64,000 nt of DNA from Chromera velia (Eukaryota > Sar > Chromeraceae), in contig JAHBMJ010005379.1 of NCBI GenBank assembly GCA_018398765.1, forward strand, positions 1 through 64,000, given 5' to 3'. Below, one piece after another: positions 28,127-40,100 of this stretch. Each line of letters opens with the position of its first letter. Position 1 is the first letter of the stretch. A model generated the notes under the pieces. That model was not told the DNA's origin and did no database searches. It saw only the letters and a program-made list of their open reading frames with translations. The translations under genes were made by a program, and so were the position numbers.

Positions 28127-29484
28127 ATGATGATGGCCAGCTGTTGTTTGTGGCTGGCTCTGTTCTTCTCCGTCGTTCTGAAGGCCGCTTCGCAGCAGCC
28201 TGACAGCCCACCCACATGTGAGCTTGAGACGCTCTCTCAGGGCCACGAATTTCTCGACGAAGCAGGATTCAAAGCCTTCGCGAAGAAAAACAAACTCTTC
28301 ATAGTCGGTTTCTCATCTTCGAATTGCAAAAGATGCTGCGCCTTTGAGCCCGGGTACAAGCAGCTCGTCGAACTACTCGACGAAGCTGCTGCAGGGAAAG
28401 GGGATGTCCCCTCAGCCATTCGCAAACAAGTCGGGAAGGTGAAGTTTGTGCGTGTCGACGTCGACAAGCAGAAGAAGCTTGCAGAGACCTATAACGTCAA
28501 TGACGTTCCCTCCGTTGTTGCCGTTAAGGACGGCAAAGGGATTCATTACCACGATTTCATGGAAGGGGGGCGTCTGTTCAATTTCGCACAGCGTCTCGTC
28601 GAACCTCTCTATAAAGTCAGCAACGGCCCCGAACTTCAGGCCATAATACAGCCCCTCCTGTCCAACAAACTCGAACGAGAGTTTCCGGAGGGATACCACT
28701 TTTTCCCAAACGCGTGGAATTGGATTCGGGTGATTGCTCTTTTCGGGACGCCCGAGGATGCCATTGAAGAAGAAGACCTTGAGGAGTTGTCCTCCTCCGG
28801 AATCGATCTGGCCGCATTCGGCAAAACTGCAGAAATCCATTATGTATCCACCCAGCTTACTAGCAGAGTAAAGACAAAGAAAGGGAAGGGAGCAGCGAAA
28901 AAGACTGAAGAGAGCAGACCCGTGACCGTTGAAAATTTGATTTTTCATAAAGACATTGCCCCCTGCAGCCCTTCAAAGTATCAACTTCCAGTCCTTCTCG
29001 TCATTTCCCTCTATGATGGCGAATTCGTTGAGCCAGAGAGAATGCACATTTCGTTCCCGTACAAAGACCAGCTCTCCGAAGAGGTCAAGAAAGCAAATTG
29101 CGAGGAAAGCAAGGGGATTATAGGCAATTATGTTCCCACCACAGTGCCTTTGTTTCTTGACGAATCGGAATTCCCCGCACCGGCCGCTAGTGGACACCTG
29201 TTCCGTTGGTTTGACGTCCACCCAGAACACGAAAAGATCTACTCTCTATTCAGCGATGTGGCAGATTGCAAAAAGAAAGGAGATGAGGGGGGGGAGAGCG
29301 ATAAGCTAGCTGCAGAGTTAGAGAAGCTGACAGCCCCTGCAGGAGGGAAGCGCACTGTGTGGGTGACCCCTCGATTGGCCTGCAGGAAGATGAGCGAGCA
29401 GTTCACAGAACCTGTCAGTCAGTCAGTGTGTGAGTGAGGCAGTGAGGGAACACCCCGCCTCTTTCTTTTTGCGCAGGTTCATGT

Positions 29485-29531
<47 letters not shown>

Positions 29532-31583
29532 TGCGTGTCTGATGGATGCCTCATGTGTCCGTCTCTTCAGTGTGTCTGTCTGGAGTATCGATCAGGTCTT
29601 TCTGTCATCTGAATCTTTCATTTCATGCATTGACTCTGATTCCTTGCTCGTCCGTCTCCATTCAAACATCTGCACCCCAGCCTTGGAGGTGACCCTCTTT
29701 TCCTTTTTTTCTTTCTGACACCTTCGCCCCAAGAAACCCCAAGCAGCCCCCCCCCCCTGTTTTTCACTTTTTTCTGTTCTCCTTCTGGTTTTATCCCTTC
29801 CTTGCCGGAAAAGAACATTCTCCTCTTCCGAGGGAGAGAGAGAGAGAAGATAAACAACAAGCACGGACACTGGTTCTTGTACGAAGTGATTGCATGACAG
29901 TCTGTCTGTTCAGTCCTTGAATGCCTAAACGGCGTTGCATTTCCTCATTCCTCTCTGCCTTCTCCTTCCTTCCTTCGGCCTTTCCTTCTTGTCTTCCTTC
30001 TGCTTCTTTTCTGTATTGTTTCTTTGCTGCATGTCTGCCTGTCGGTCTCTCTGCAGGCGAACATGTGGGCGATGCGCAGGTCTCTCCCCCTGGTGGGGGA
30101 CTTCAACCCGTTCACGTCTTCTGTCTATGAACGCCTCCAGACCCCCATGATGCTCCTGGTGGCACAGGACAAAGACACGGACACCAAAGACACCGCCTCC
30201 CTGAGAATCCTCTCCAACGTCGCAGCCGAAGTCGCAAAGTCGAAAGACGAAGCGGCACAGAAGAGCACTACTATTCGACTGGCTGCCATGGCCAAGTGCT
30301 GTGGGTTTCTGCACACCTCGGCAGAGGCACTCGCAGATCGCTTAGCGAATCTCGGCCTCAGCGCCTCGGGCCCCTTTCCCGCTTTGACAGTGAACACCAT
30401 AGCCAAGTCCTTGATTGTCACTTGGCAGAAAGAGGGCGAACGTTTGTCTTCCGATGTCATCCAGAAATTAGTCGTGCAGTATGACACGGGAGTCATGACT
30501 GCAGATGTTGCGGGGGAGTTCATGCCGGTGCCCAAGTCATTGCCGACAGCCAAACCGGTGCCGAAACGGGATATCTCTAAAGGAGAGCGCAGGCAGATCA
30601 GGCCTCTTGACAGCCTGTCAGTCGAGGAACGTATGGAGAATCTAGTCAAATTGACCCGAGACGTGTTTGAGACGATGGTCATGGAGGAGACAAAGGATGT
30701 TGCTGTGTTCTTCTACTCGTCGAAGAATGATAAGAACTCTTTGGACGTCTCCATCCGGATCAACAGGGCGTGGGAGAGATTCGTTGAGTTGGGTTTGGAC
30801 GGGGGGTTGCTGATGACTAGGATGGACGTGGCTACCGATCAGCCCCCCAACTATATTGCAGTGCCTGCCGTGCCATCATTCTTCATCTTCCCCGCGTTCG
30901 ATAAAGGGAAGCCCTACCGAACCTTCCAGGAAGAAGGGTTGACGGTCGGTCGGTGAGCTCATCTCATTGTTTTGTTGACAGACATGCAATCATGCATTCA
31001 TGCATCCGTCTGTTTTTTTTTGTCTTCAGAGGCCTTCCTTTCCTTTCCTTTCTCTTCTTTCATTTCATTGTATCTCCGTCTTCACAAGACCTCTCTGATT
31101 TCTTCAGCTGACGTCGTCCTTCTCCGGTCTGTCCGTGTCTGTCTGAACTTTGCAAAACTGGAAGAGAGAAAACAGAGAGATAACGATGCTGTCTGTCTGT
31201 CTGGTCTGGGTTTTGACATTGACTCACAAAAAGAAAAGAGAACGAAGAACATGTATTCTGTCTGTCTGTCTGTCTGTCTAAGGAGGGAGAAGAAGAAGAA
31301 ACATATAGTCTGTCTGTCTGTCTGTCTGTCTATTGTGTTCATGAAAAAAAGAAGGGAGAAGAAGAAACATATAGTCTGTCTTAGAAAGGAAGCGTTTCGG
31401 AAAAAGTGAGGTGAAAAAAAGACGATATAGTCTATCTGTCTTCGGAACGAAAGGAAGAGAAACGGAAAGAAAGGACGATATGGTTAGCTTATTGTTGTTC
31501 TGTTCTTTTTGCCTTTGCTGTTTTTTTCCTTCTTTTTGTCTATTGTGCACATGAAGAAAAGAAGGGAGAAGAGGAAACATATA

Positions 31584-31617
<34 letters not shown>

Positions 31618-32248
31618 GTCTTCGCGCCGTTTTACCTTCTCCGTTTTTTTTCTCCCTCCTTTTTTCCTGTCGGCACTCTCTCTGACTGCGCTCGTGTGTC
31701 CTTCGCTCGTCTCTGCCTTTTTTCTTTCCCTTTCGTTCGTTTTCTTTTCTCTCTTCTCGGCCCACCCCATCAATTCTCTTTTGCATCCTCTGCCTCTGCC
31801 TCGAATGAGATGTTGTTCTTAATTTGCCTTGCTTCCCGTTGCGCAGACCGAGTGTGAGAGAGAAAGAAAGAGACAGAGAGAGAGGGAGAGAGAGTCCTTT
31901 CTCTTTTTCCTTCAACTTCTGCAACGAGTCCATCGAACAAGCCATGCAGCAGCAAACGAAGAAAGCTTTTGAACACATGCACATTCGTGCGTACGTGCCC
32001 ACCGCATGCAGGTGAAGTCGCTGATGTTCTGGATTGAGAAGAACGTTGCGAATAAATTCCCCCAGCCGCTCCCTGAAGACCCCCACCTCGACGAGCTCGA
32101 GCTAGCCTTGATGAAGGAACAGATGGAGGAGATCAAAGCAGCAGAGCTAGAGAGAATCAGGAAAGAGGAGGAGGGAGGGGGGGACGGAGACAGCGACGAA
32201 GAAAGTGACAGCGACAGCGACAGCGATGACGTCAGAGATGAACTCTGA
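28127..32248 (+). CDS. ER-resident thioredoxin/PDI-family protein with RDEL tail
   Basis: Three phase-0 exons: 28127-29413, 30057-30944, 32012-32248, giving about 803 aa. A hydrophobic signal peptide (SCCLWLALFFSVVLKA) leads. The first thioredoxin-like domain has a single CXXC, CKRC at residues 67-70, in a SSNCKRC context, and a cis-Pro loop (NDVPSVV). Two or more thioredoxin-like domains without CXXC follow; the last is recognisable from VAVFFYSSKNDKN to AVPSFFIFPAFDKGKPY. The tail is an acidic Asp/Ser run ending DVRDEL, a KDEL-type retrieval signal. Role: ER lumen thiol-disulphide exchange or chaperone work. CKRC differs from the CGHC of canonical PDI, so it may act as a reductase or a client-binding protein. 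Introns are GTCAGTCAGTCAG and GTCGGTCGGTGAG at the donor, and both end in GCAG. Confidence 0.87.
31180..31620 (+). repeat. Cluster of interspersed purine spacers in (CTGT)n inside a PDI-family intron
   Basis: Four to five copies of a purine-rich spacer (GAAGGGAGAAGAAGAAACATA and relatives) ending in ATATAGTCTG alternate with (CTGT)n. The same unit occurs at about 590, 2210 and 11880, and in reverse at 47300 and 48200. Confidence 0.6.
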
Positions 32249-33808
32249 GCAGCAAAGCAACACAGACAGACAGACACGGTGACAATCAGTGGGTGTGGGC
32301 AGGGGGGAGGCAGTGTGTGTACATGCGTGTTTGGGAAAGGGGGTGGAAGGGAGGGGAGAGCACGACGATCGATTTGAGAGGGAATTTCTTCTTCCGTGAT
32401 GATTGTTTATTTAATTCGAATTCCAAAAAGAAAAGGGCTTCTCTGACTGTCGCGAACCCGTTCTCTCCCTCTGTCTGTCTGTCTGTCTTTCTGTCTGAAT
32501 CTTTCTCCCGCATCTACCGAATTCGAGATAGAATTAGAATCTTTGAAGAAGAATTTGTTGATGCCGTTCATGCAGAGGGGCGAGGGGCATGGCTGGAAGG
32601 AAAATGCTTTCCGGCCGGCTTCTTCGGGCTGCATGGGGGCATATAAGGACATGAAATGTAGTTACCTGTTTGAGTGCCGGTGGCTTTTGTTTACAGGTCG
32701 GTTCGGTTAATTGGCCCACTGACAACATATCAACATATCAATGATCTTTACATGCCCCCCGCCTTGTTGCTGACTAGCTGCCTGTTGCTGAAAATTCAAA
32801 ACCGACAGTGACTTGATTTACGCGACCTCTGAGAATTTGAATCCAATCACTTCGACATGGCCAACCCACCATGATCCTCTTGTCCAAAGCGTCAGAGGAG
32901 AACGTGAGGCGGCCGGCAACCCGTGTTACTTTGTGCTAAAACACTCCTTCTCATACAACTTGATACACTAGGCGTAGGCCATTAAAAAAAAAAAAATTAA
33001 AAAAAAAAATAAATGAAAAACCCCCCGAATAAAATTTATTTACAAAAATACCCCCCCTGCAAAAACTAAAAGAGACTCACACAATTTAAGACCGGTTTTG
33101 AGCTTCTAAAACCCCAACGAGTTTTTTTAAAATACTTACAGTGGTTCACCTAGTTAATATATTTGTCAGCTCTAAAATATTATTACATGAATGAATGAAT
33201 GAATGACTAAGCTGGTGGAGCCGAGCTCCTTGCAGTCCATATCATGCTTTTAGCTAAACATAGTATTACCTAGATTATCATTCATTAGTAGTTAATGTCT
33301 ACTATTTTTTAAAAAAAGAATTGGTATTAAGATGGAATTTAGCTTAGTATGAAGATTCAATGTATAAGCTTACATAGAAATGATATTACGCTAAGTTAGT
33401 CATGTCTGGTAGTAGTGATTTTTTAGGTAATTTTACTGATGCCGTGAGTACGGTACTGTCACCGTTCTACCAGAAAGTGTAGTAGTTGAATAGCAGAAAC
33501 GAATGACATTAAGAATAACTGTATAATCTATTTGCTGGTAGGATCGCTTTATAAAACGATGTAAAAATTAAGTATTCGTCACAATCTCTCAACTCGTCTA
33601 TGAGTTGGCAAGTTCTATAGCAAACTATAGTTAGAATAGTCTGATGAAGTTTCGAACACCGATGCAATTTCCAATTTTCATTTAGCCTGTCTTACTCTAA
33701 GTGCCACCCAAAAGAAAAAGAGTTTAATAAAAGTAGTTTTAAAGTTCTTTTTTAGTAAATTTAAACGAAGTGGCCTACGTCTATAGCTTACATGCAAAAT
33801 TTCAAGTT
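32249..33808. other. Convergent intergenic region with AT-rich island
   Basis: It lies between the 3' ends of the ER thioredoxin-family gene (plus) and the MFS gene (minus). 32650-33800 is AT-rich with A-runs around 32980-33010, C-runs, and (ATGA)n near 33186-33205. No coding potential was seen. Confidence 0.55.
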
Positions 33809-34861
33809 CTAACTCCTTCTATTTGATTCTGGACCATCAATCGAAATCGATGCTGGCATGATCGGCTTGTGAGACTTTTGATCTTCCCTTGACTCACGAC
33901 CCTGGTGGCTGTGTGAACCTCCCCGCGAAGAAGAACCATCCCGCGTGGAGACGGCAGATTCCTTCGGGTGGCGAAGAGCACCGAAGGCAAGGGCGGTGCC
34001 GGCAAGGACGACCGCAGCCCAGAGGGCCATGTAAACCCAGGGCTGTCCTCTCTCTGTCAGGTAGGCACTCAGGAAAGGAGTGAAGAGGCCCGGAACGTTG
34101 GTGGCTGTCTGGAAGAACCCAACGGCTGTTGCACGGAGGTGCACTGGGTAGGCCTCGGGGGTGAAGACGAAGAGAACGGCCCAGATGGGTATGAGCGAGA
34201 AGTACAGGAGACAGCACGAGACGGCAAGACAGATACGCAAAATCGGTGCGGTCTCTTCTGAGTACCCACCAGGTTGCACTGCGAAAGCGGAGAAAAGAGT
34301 GCAAAGAGCCGCCGAGAGGGACGCTAAGAGAAGAAAGAGACGAAGAGAAAAGAGACGTCCTTGCCTGTCGACTACAAAGTACAAGAGAGCTGCCCCTGGC
34401 AGCTCAGACGCGACCATCAAAAAGATAGTCATCCGGGGTGCCACGCCGGAAGCAGCGAGGAAGGAGGGGAGAAAGAGAGTGAAACCCCAATATGCAACGG
34501 ACTGAAAGAACCAAATCATTAAAAGAGGAAGAGCGAGGGTCCAAGGGTCGTACATCCACATACGCCGTAGATGGGCCCAGGCACTCGCAACAACACCAAC
34601 GAGACCAGACTGCCGCCCCGCAGTCTCTTCCACCCGTTCTATTGACAAATCTCTTCCGTCTCCCCTCAAACTTCCGCCTTCGTTTCCTCCCTCCTCGTCT
34701 CCCTCAGCAACTCGAACGATTTCTCCCTCATCCTCCATCCGATGCTTCTGCTGTCTCACTCCCTCCTCAGACCCCTCTCTGCCTTCCGAAAGAAAGTCTG
34801 CCTCGGAAGGCAACACCACTCTCTCGTCAAGCCTGTTCACACGACAGATACGCAGCAGGAC

Positions 34862-34898
<37 letters not shown>

Positions 34899-36070
34899 GA
34901 CACAGAGGGATCAGAGAGGTGTAGAGAGGCAATGACTGGGAGAAAGACGAGAGAGAGAGAGAGAGAGAGAGGTCGGAAAGAAATGTAGGCGTAGCAGACC
35001 AAAATACACACGTCCTCACTCATGCACCCACGCACACGCACTAGAGTGACATCTCTTTCCAGCTTCGCTCTGGTGATGTCGAGGGCTTTCGGCAGTGACT
35101 GTCCCTCTCACACACACACAAACGGGGAGGAGGAGAAAATGCCCCCCCCCCCTTTTTTGCCTCTTCCGTGACAAAAAGCATAAAAGCCCCTCCATGGCCA
35201 TTCACACACTACCGCGCGATGTCGGACGCGCATACTTATGCGTACGTTCACACACACACACACACACACACGCACAGGCATAGAGACTGAGACAGACTCA
35301 TACGGGGACAGGCAGACCTGGAAGGCCTCTTTTCTCTTTCCTTTCGAGACAAGGAAGACTGGCGACTCGTCGGTCCACCAGCATCTGAAGAGCACTGCCG
35401 GGAACGCAGGCAGGGCAGCGAGGACCAAGAGGACCCGCCACGCCGCCACGCCCCCCACCAACGAGTCCAGATTCGCCAAATTCAAACCAGCAATGTACAG
35501 GACACCCAGAATGCCCGCCAGAAAGATCCAGACACTGTACCTCCCTCTAACGGCGCTTGATGCGAATTCTATGAACACAACAAAATCTGCACATGCACAC
35601 AGACCGAGGAGACGGCTTAGTGGAGAAAGGAGACGGCACAAGTCGATCAACCACAAAGAGAGGCGGACTGACTGACCGAGCACCTCGATGCCTCCAAGCC
35701 CAAGTCCAACGAGGCAACGAATAAGCACAAGAGACCAAAAGTTTGGTGCCACTGCCGATGCCAGCCCGAACCCGCCTGTAAATATCAAAGAGAGGACAAA
35801 AGGAAGCCGTCTCCCAAGAGACCTGTCAGACACCCACCCAATCAAGTAGGAGGAGAAAAATGTCGACGCCACAACTGTGAAAGGAAGAAACGCGTAGTTC
35901 AACGGTGAAAGATTGAAGTCTCTCATCATCTCTCTAGAGGCAAGGACTGTCACAAGAAGCTCAGAGCACTGTGCAAAGTACCCTAGAGCGCACATGAACA
36001 GGAGACGCCACTGGTACCGTCCGACTCCGGCCCTGTCAAGCACAGCCGAAATCGACCCCGGCCCATCCAT
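33809..36070 (-). CDS. Major facilitator superfamily transporter (SV2/SLC22-like)
   Basis: Three exons: 36070-35677, 35586-35318, 34861-33809, giving 571 aa. The 90-nt first intron joins in phase 1 and the second in phase 0. Start is ATG of MDGPGSISAVLD. The loop 2-3 signature GWVSDRSLGRRLPF matches MFS motif A. The N-half has the YFAQCSELL helix typical of SV2/organic-solute carriers (FxxGxEL-like) and about six hydrophobic segments. A long acidic central cytoplasmic loop (GEIVRVAEGDEEGG...) is followed by about six more segments, with FTPEAYPVHLRATAVG in the position of the SV2/SLC22 YPTxxRxxG motif. The C-tail is Ser/Arg-rich. Substrate cannot be told. The second intron ends in (GT)n running into GCAG. 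Confidence 0.9.
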
Positions 36071-36300
36071 CTTCCCACCAGTTTTCAAACAGCAGCACGT
36101 AGCAAACAGTTTCAGAGGAGCTGATTTAACTCAAAGTACTGGAATAGTGCAGGGGAAGACATATGGGCCGGCCAACTTGTGCAGTCTTGTATCATGCAGC
36201 CTATAACTCACGAGAAATCTAGCTGACGCACGCGCGCGAATGCGAGCCGAGTGAGCGCATCGCACGAGACAGAAAAGCCCATCCTCTAGCTCATCCTTAA
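36071..36300. promoter_or_regulatory. Upstream region of the MFS gene with CGCGCGCGAA
   Basis: CACGCGCGCGAATGCGAG (about 36229-36246) and ATCATGCAGC (about 36191-36200) lie 120-180 bp upstream of the start. Both motifs are shared with the divergent promoter regions in this window. Confidence 0.4.
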
Positions 36301-36677
36301 TTTTTCTTTCATGACTGTAGTTTAACTTTTTTTTTGTCTATTTAGTCAATTAGTGTTCACTCCCAGTCACCATAGTTGAAAAGGGCCTGAATTGCTGCGC
36401 TCTAAAAAAAATCTTAAAAAATAATTAAATGAGTGAAAAACCGAGTGAATTCAAAAGTCTTGTGAGAAGTGATAAGGTAAGTAGAGATCTACAGTAACTT
36501 CTTTCTACTACACTTTAATATGCCCAGATATGCTCAGACCATTAAATAAAATTCATAATTTTTTAAAATATTATTTATATCTAGCATATTACGCCTGATA
36601 AAATTGTAGGAAATCATGCATGATTGTAAGCAACATAACACCAATAAACTTAATTCACAACTTATTTTTTTTTTTTT

Positions 36678-36716
<39 letters not shown>

Positions 36717-37124
36717 TTTAAAATAATGATTTATAATAATTAATCATCAGCACTTTAATAAAATGTAAATCAAATAAAACATCATTTTTCATATTTCTTC
36801 GGCAGTGAAGAATTGTAACGGTTCTATACAGCGCTTTTAGAGTTTTCTCATAATATCTTAATCGTTTGGCCCCACTAAACCGCAGTGTATGACAGCCCTG
36901 GCCAGAACCGAACAAAATGCACAGAATTGTTTCAATCTGGCCAGCAGGCGTCACGCATCCCTGTATTGTAGTTTGACAGTGAGACTGTCAGGTATTCGCT
37001 CAGGCTGTAGAACACAAGAGAAGATCGATTCGAGAAGAGCACGCACAGATCGATGCATTCAACTGCATGTGGATGTATTTTTTCATGCATCATGATGCGT
37101 TTTGCTAGCACTTGCTTGGAAGCG
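36301..37124. other. AT-rich island between MFS and RCC1-type genes
   Basis: AT-rich, with a T-run and (AT)n at about 36665-36715. No gene seen. It follows the 3' end of the RCC1-type gene. Confidence 0.5.
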
Positions 37125-40100
37125 TCAACACTCCCGGCTGCATGGTTGCAGCTTAAATAACCATTGAACAAAGGAATCGACAACACCCATCAGTTCTCCT
37201 TCAGAATTCTTCGTGTCGGGGGGAGAGAAGAGCTGCCCGTTTGTGCAGAAGCACTCAGAAGGGTGGGTTGCTCCGATGGAGCTGTTGCTGTAGGGGATGC
37301 ACTGCCTGCAGACGGAGGCGTCAGGGACAGAAGGGTCCCTGTAGAATCCCTCGTTGCATAGACAGTCGGAGGGGGAGGCGCTCCCCCTCTTGCTCTCACT
37401 GTTGGAGTCACACCGGAGACACACGAAACCGTCGTCCGAGAGGTTGCGGTAAAAGCCCTTCCTGCAAGCAGCAGAGGAAGCATGCACAGAGGAGCGATTG
37501 TGAGAGGGTGGTGGAGAGGGAGGTCTCGAACAAGATGTTAATACGAATCCAAGATGAGAAAAAAAGACATTACAGAGCTGTCGTTTTGCCTAAGCGAGAC
37601 TGCAAGTCGACACAAGAGAATGAATGCAGCTGCATACATTTGCTCTGACTGACTGACTGACTCGCACAGACAGGGAGAGTCCGCGGTGTCTCTCTCGGAG
37701 TTCGAAGGGCACCTGTCTGCAGTGACAACGATGACGCAGCTGCCGGTGTTCCCCGCCCTGTCGGTTCCCTCCACCCGCACCTGCACAGACTGAGTGTCCG
37801 CAGATGCGAAGAGCGGCCCCGAGTCCGACCCGTTCGCGTGGCTGTAGGAGAGGCTGATGTTGAGGGGGCCGTCAACGTTGTCGTGGATCGTCTCGGGGGG
37901 GGNNGGGGGGGGGGCAGGTGAGAAGGGGGGACTCGGTATCTGCACAGACAGAAAGGAGGGAGAGGGCGGGAGTGGAAAGCTAATTGGGGGAAGAAGGCCG
38001 GGCCTGACGAGAGGGGGGCAGATCTGTTCCTCCAAAAATTGTTTCCTAGATTTGTTCCCTCACTCATAATTAAACGCAAGAGGGGCGTGTTGAAATGCAA
38101 AGGATTGATCAGATTCAATTCTCCCAGACGGAATCACAGAGCGGAGGGAATGACGGAGGGAATTTCAAACGAGGGGCGAAACAAGCGCGTGCAATGTGTC
38201 GCCGTTTTGTTTCATAGCTTCGTCTTTTCTCTCTTCTGAGGAGCAGTTCAGAAAATCGGGTATCTGAGACTGACCGTTGATTCCGACAGTGAATTCGCAC
38301 GTGCCTTCGTTCTGCGGTGACATGGAGTCTGTCAGTCGCACCCGGATCTTCTCAGGCTTCCCAACGTCAAAGAGCCGCGGCTCAACGGGAGGGGAGAAGT
38401 CGGTCTGAATTCGGAAGGCGCTGTTGCCGTGACGGTCTCCTTCTCCTTCACGGTCGAGAGAGGAGAAGGGAAAGGGGAAGAAGGGGGCGAAGGAAGCCCT
38501 CGAGGATCTCCAGAAGGAGGCACCCCGGTCGTTCTGGAAGTGAAGTGCCGGGGGGGGGCACTTAGTCGTCACTGCACGCACAGAAATAGTCAGAAGCAAA
38601 TTCATACGTTGACACACCCTCAGTCACTAAACCTAAAGTTCACAAATGATTCGTCTACACGCACACAGACAGAGAGACAGAAAGGGGCTCGTTAACCCGA
38701 TGCCATGTGCATAGACAGGAATATTCAGTTACACATTCACACACGCAGGGACACGCACTTGCGCGCGCACGCAACTCGCATACAAACAGAAAGAAAAGGG
38801 ACCCAAAGAGAAAGTGTCACGCGTTCACTCGATGTTGTTGAGAACAAAACACTCACACCAGTTGCTGGATCCTTTCACAGAGGGAGGGAGATATTTTCAG
38901 TGCTCGTGCGTACCAACAGGAACCGAGACCACTTGCAGATCCATGCATCGACAGTGTTGCACATCCATACGTACGCCAATCCAGCAATACTGAAGTGGAA
39001 TCTACACACACAGACCCCCAGCACTACAACCCCGCAAATTTCAATTCGAATGGAAGGAAGAGAGACCTGCCCTCCCTCCATGCACATACGCCGTCACTCA
39101 CACGAGCAACTGAGCTGATCTGTCTCTTTCGTGACTCACCCAAAAGGGGCACGAATGAGAGCTCCCGATCACTCAGACCCCCCCCTCCACCCAAACCGAG
39201 CTGTCCGTAAAAGTTCCTCCCTGCACCCACCACCCCGCCCTGAGTGATCAGCAGCGAGGACTCAGACCCAGACCCCCCCTTCCACAGCCTCTCCGCTCTC
39301 ACTCCCTCAACCTCCACAGGCTCTCTTTGATTGGTAGCATGACCGAGACCCAATGCACCGTTCTCGTTCCTGAGGCTCCCAAAGGAGAACACCCTTCCGT
39401 CCTCCAAACGAACGAAAGAGTGCCTCAACCCCGCAGCGATCTCTACCACTCCCCCCGGGAGCTTCTCCACCCACTGGGGAGTTGAAAAGGAATACTCAGA
39501 AGTCCCCAACCCCAATTGGCCGTATACATTCGACCCAAACCCAAAAACCTTTCCGGAGGAGGTGAGCACCAGAGAGTGCCCGTAATATCCACCCGCCGCC
39601 ACTGCAACCACTCTCTCCCCTCCCGTCCCAACGAAAACCTCCACAGGCCTCGTCTCTCTCTCACCGCTCCCACTCCTCCCATTCCCCAACTGCCCCCTCC
39701 CATTCCCCCCCCAAGAGAAGAGCCTCCCAGACCGGCAGGCGATGAGGGTGTGCCTTCCTCCCAGGGCCACCTGCGTGACGGCCTCTCCTTCCATCACCGC
39801 CGCACTCACAAGAGAGGCATTGTGCCGGTTCTCCCTGTCTCCGAGGCCCAGCTGCCCCTCCTCTCCCACCCCCCATATGAACAGCTTTCCCTCTTCTGTC
39901 CAGGCGGCACTGCAAGCAACCAGGCACAATAACAGGAAAAAAAATGAGGCGAAAAAAAACTCAAACAAAAGAAAGTAATGCCCCCCACCTTCTCTCCCAC
40001 AGTCTGCCCTGTAGGGAGGGACGGAGGAACGGAGGACGGGAGGGCGGGAGGGAGGACGAATGGAATTCTCCACAGAAATAAGCGGAAGAGCAAAGACGAG

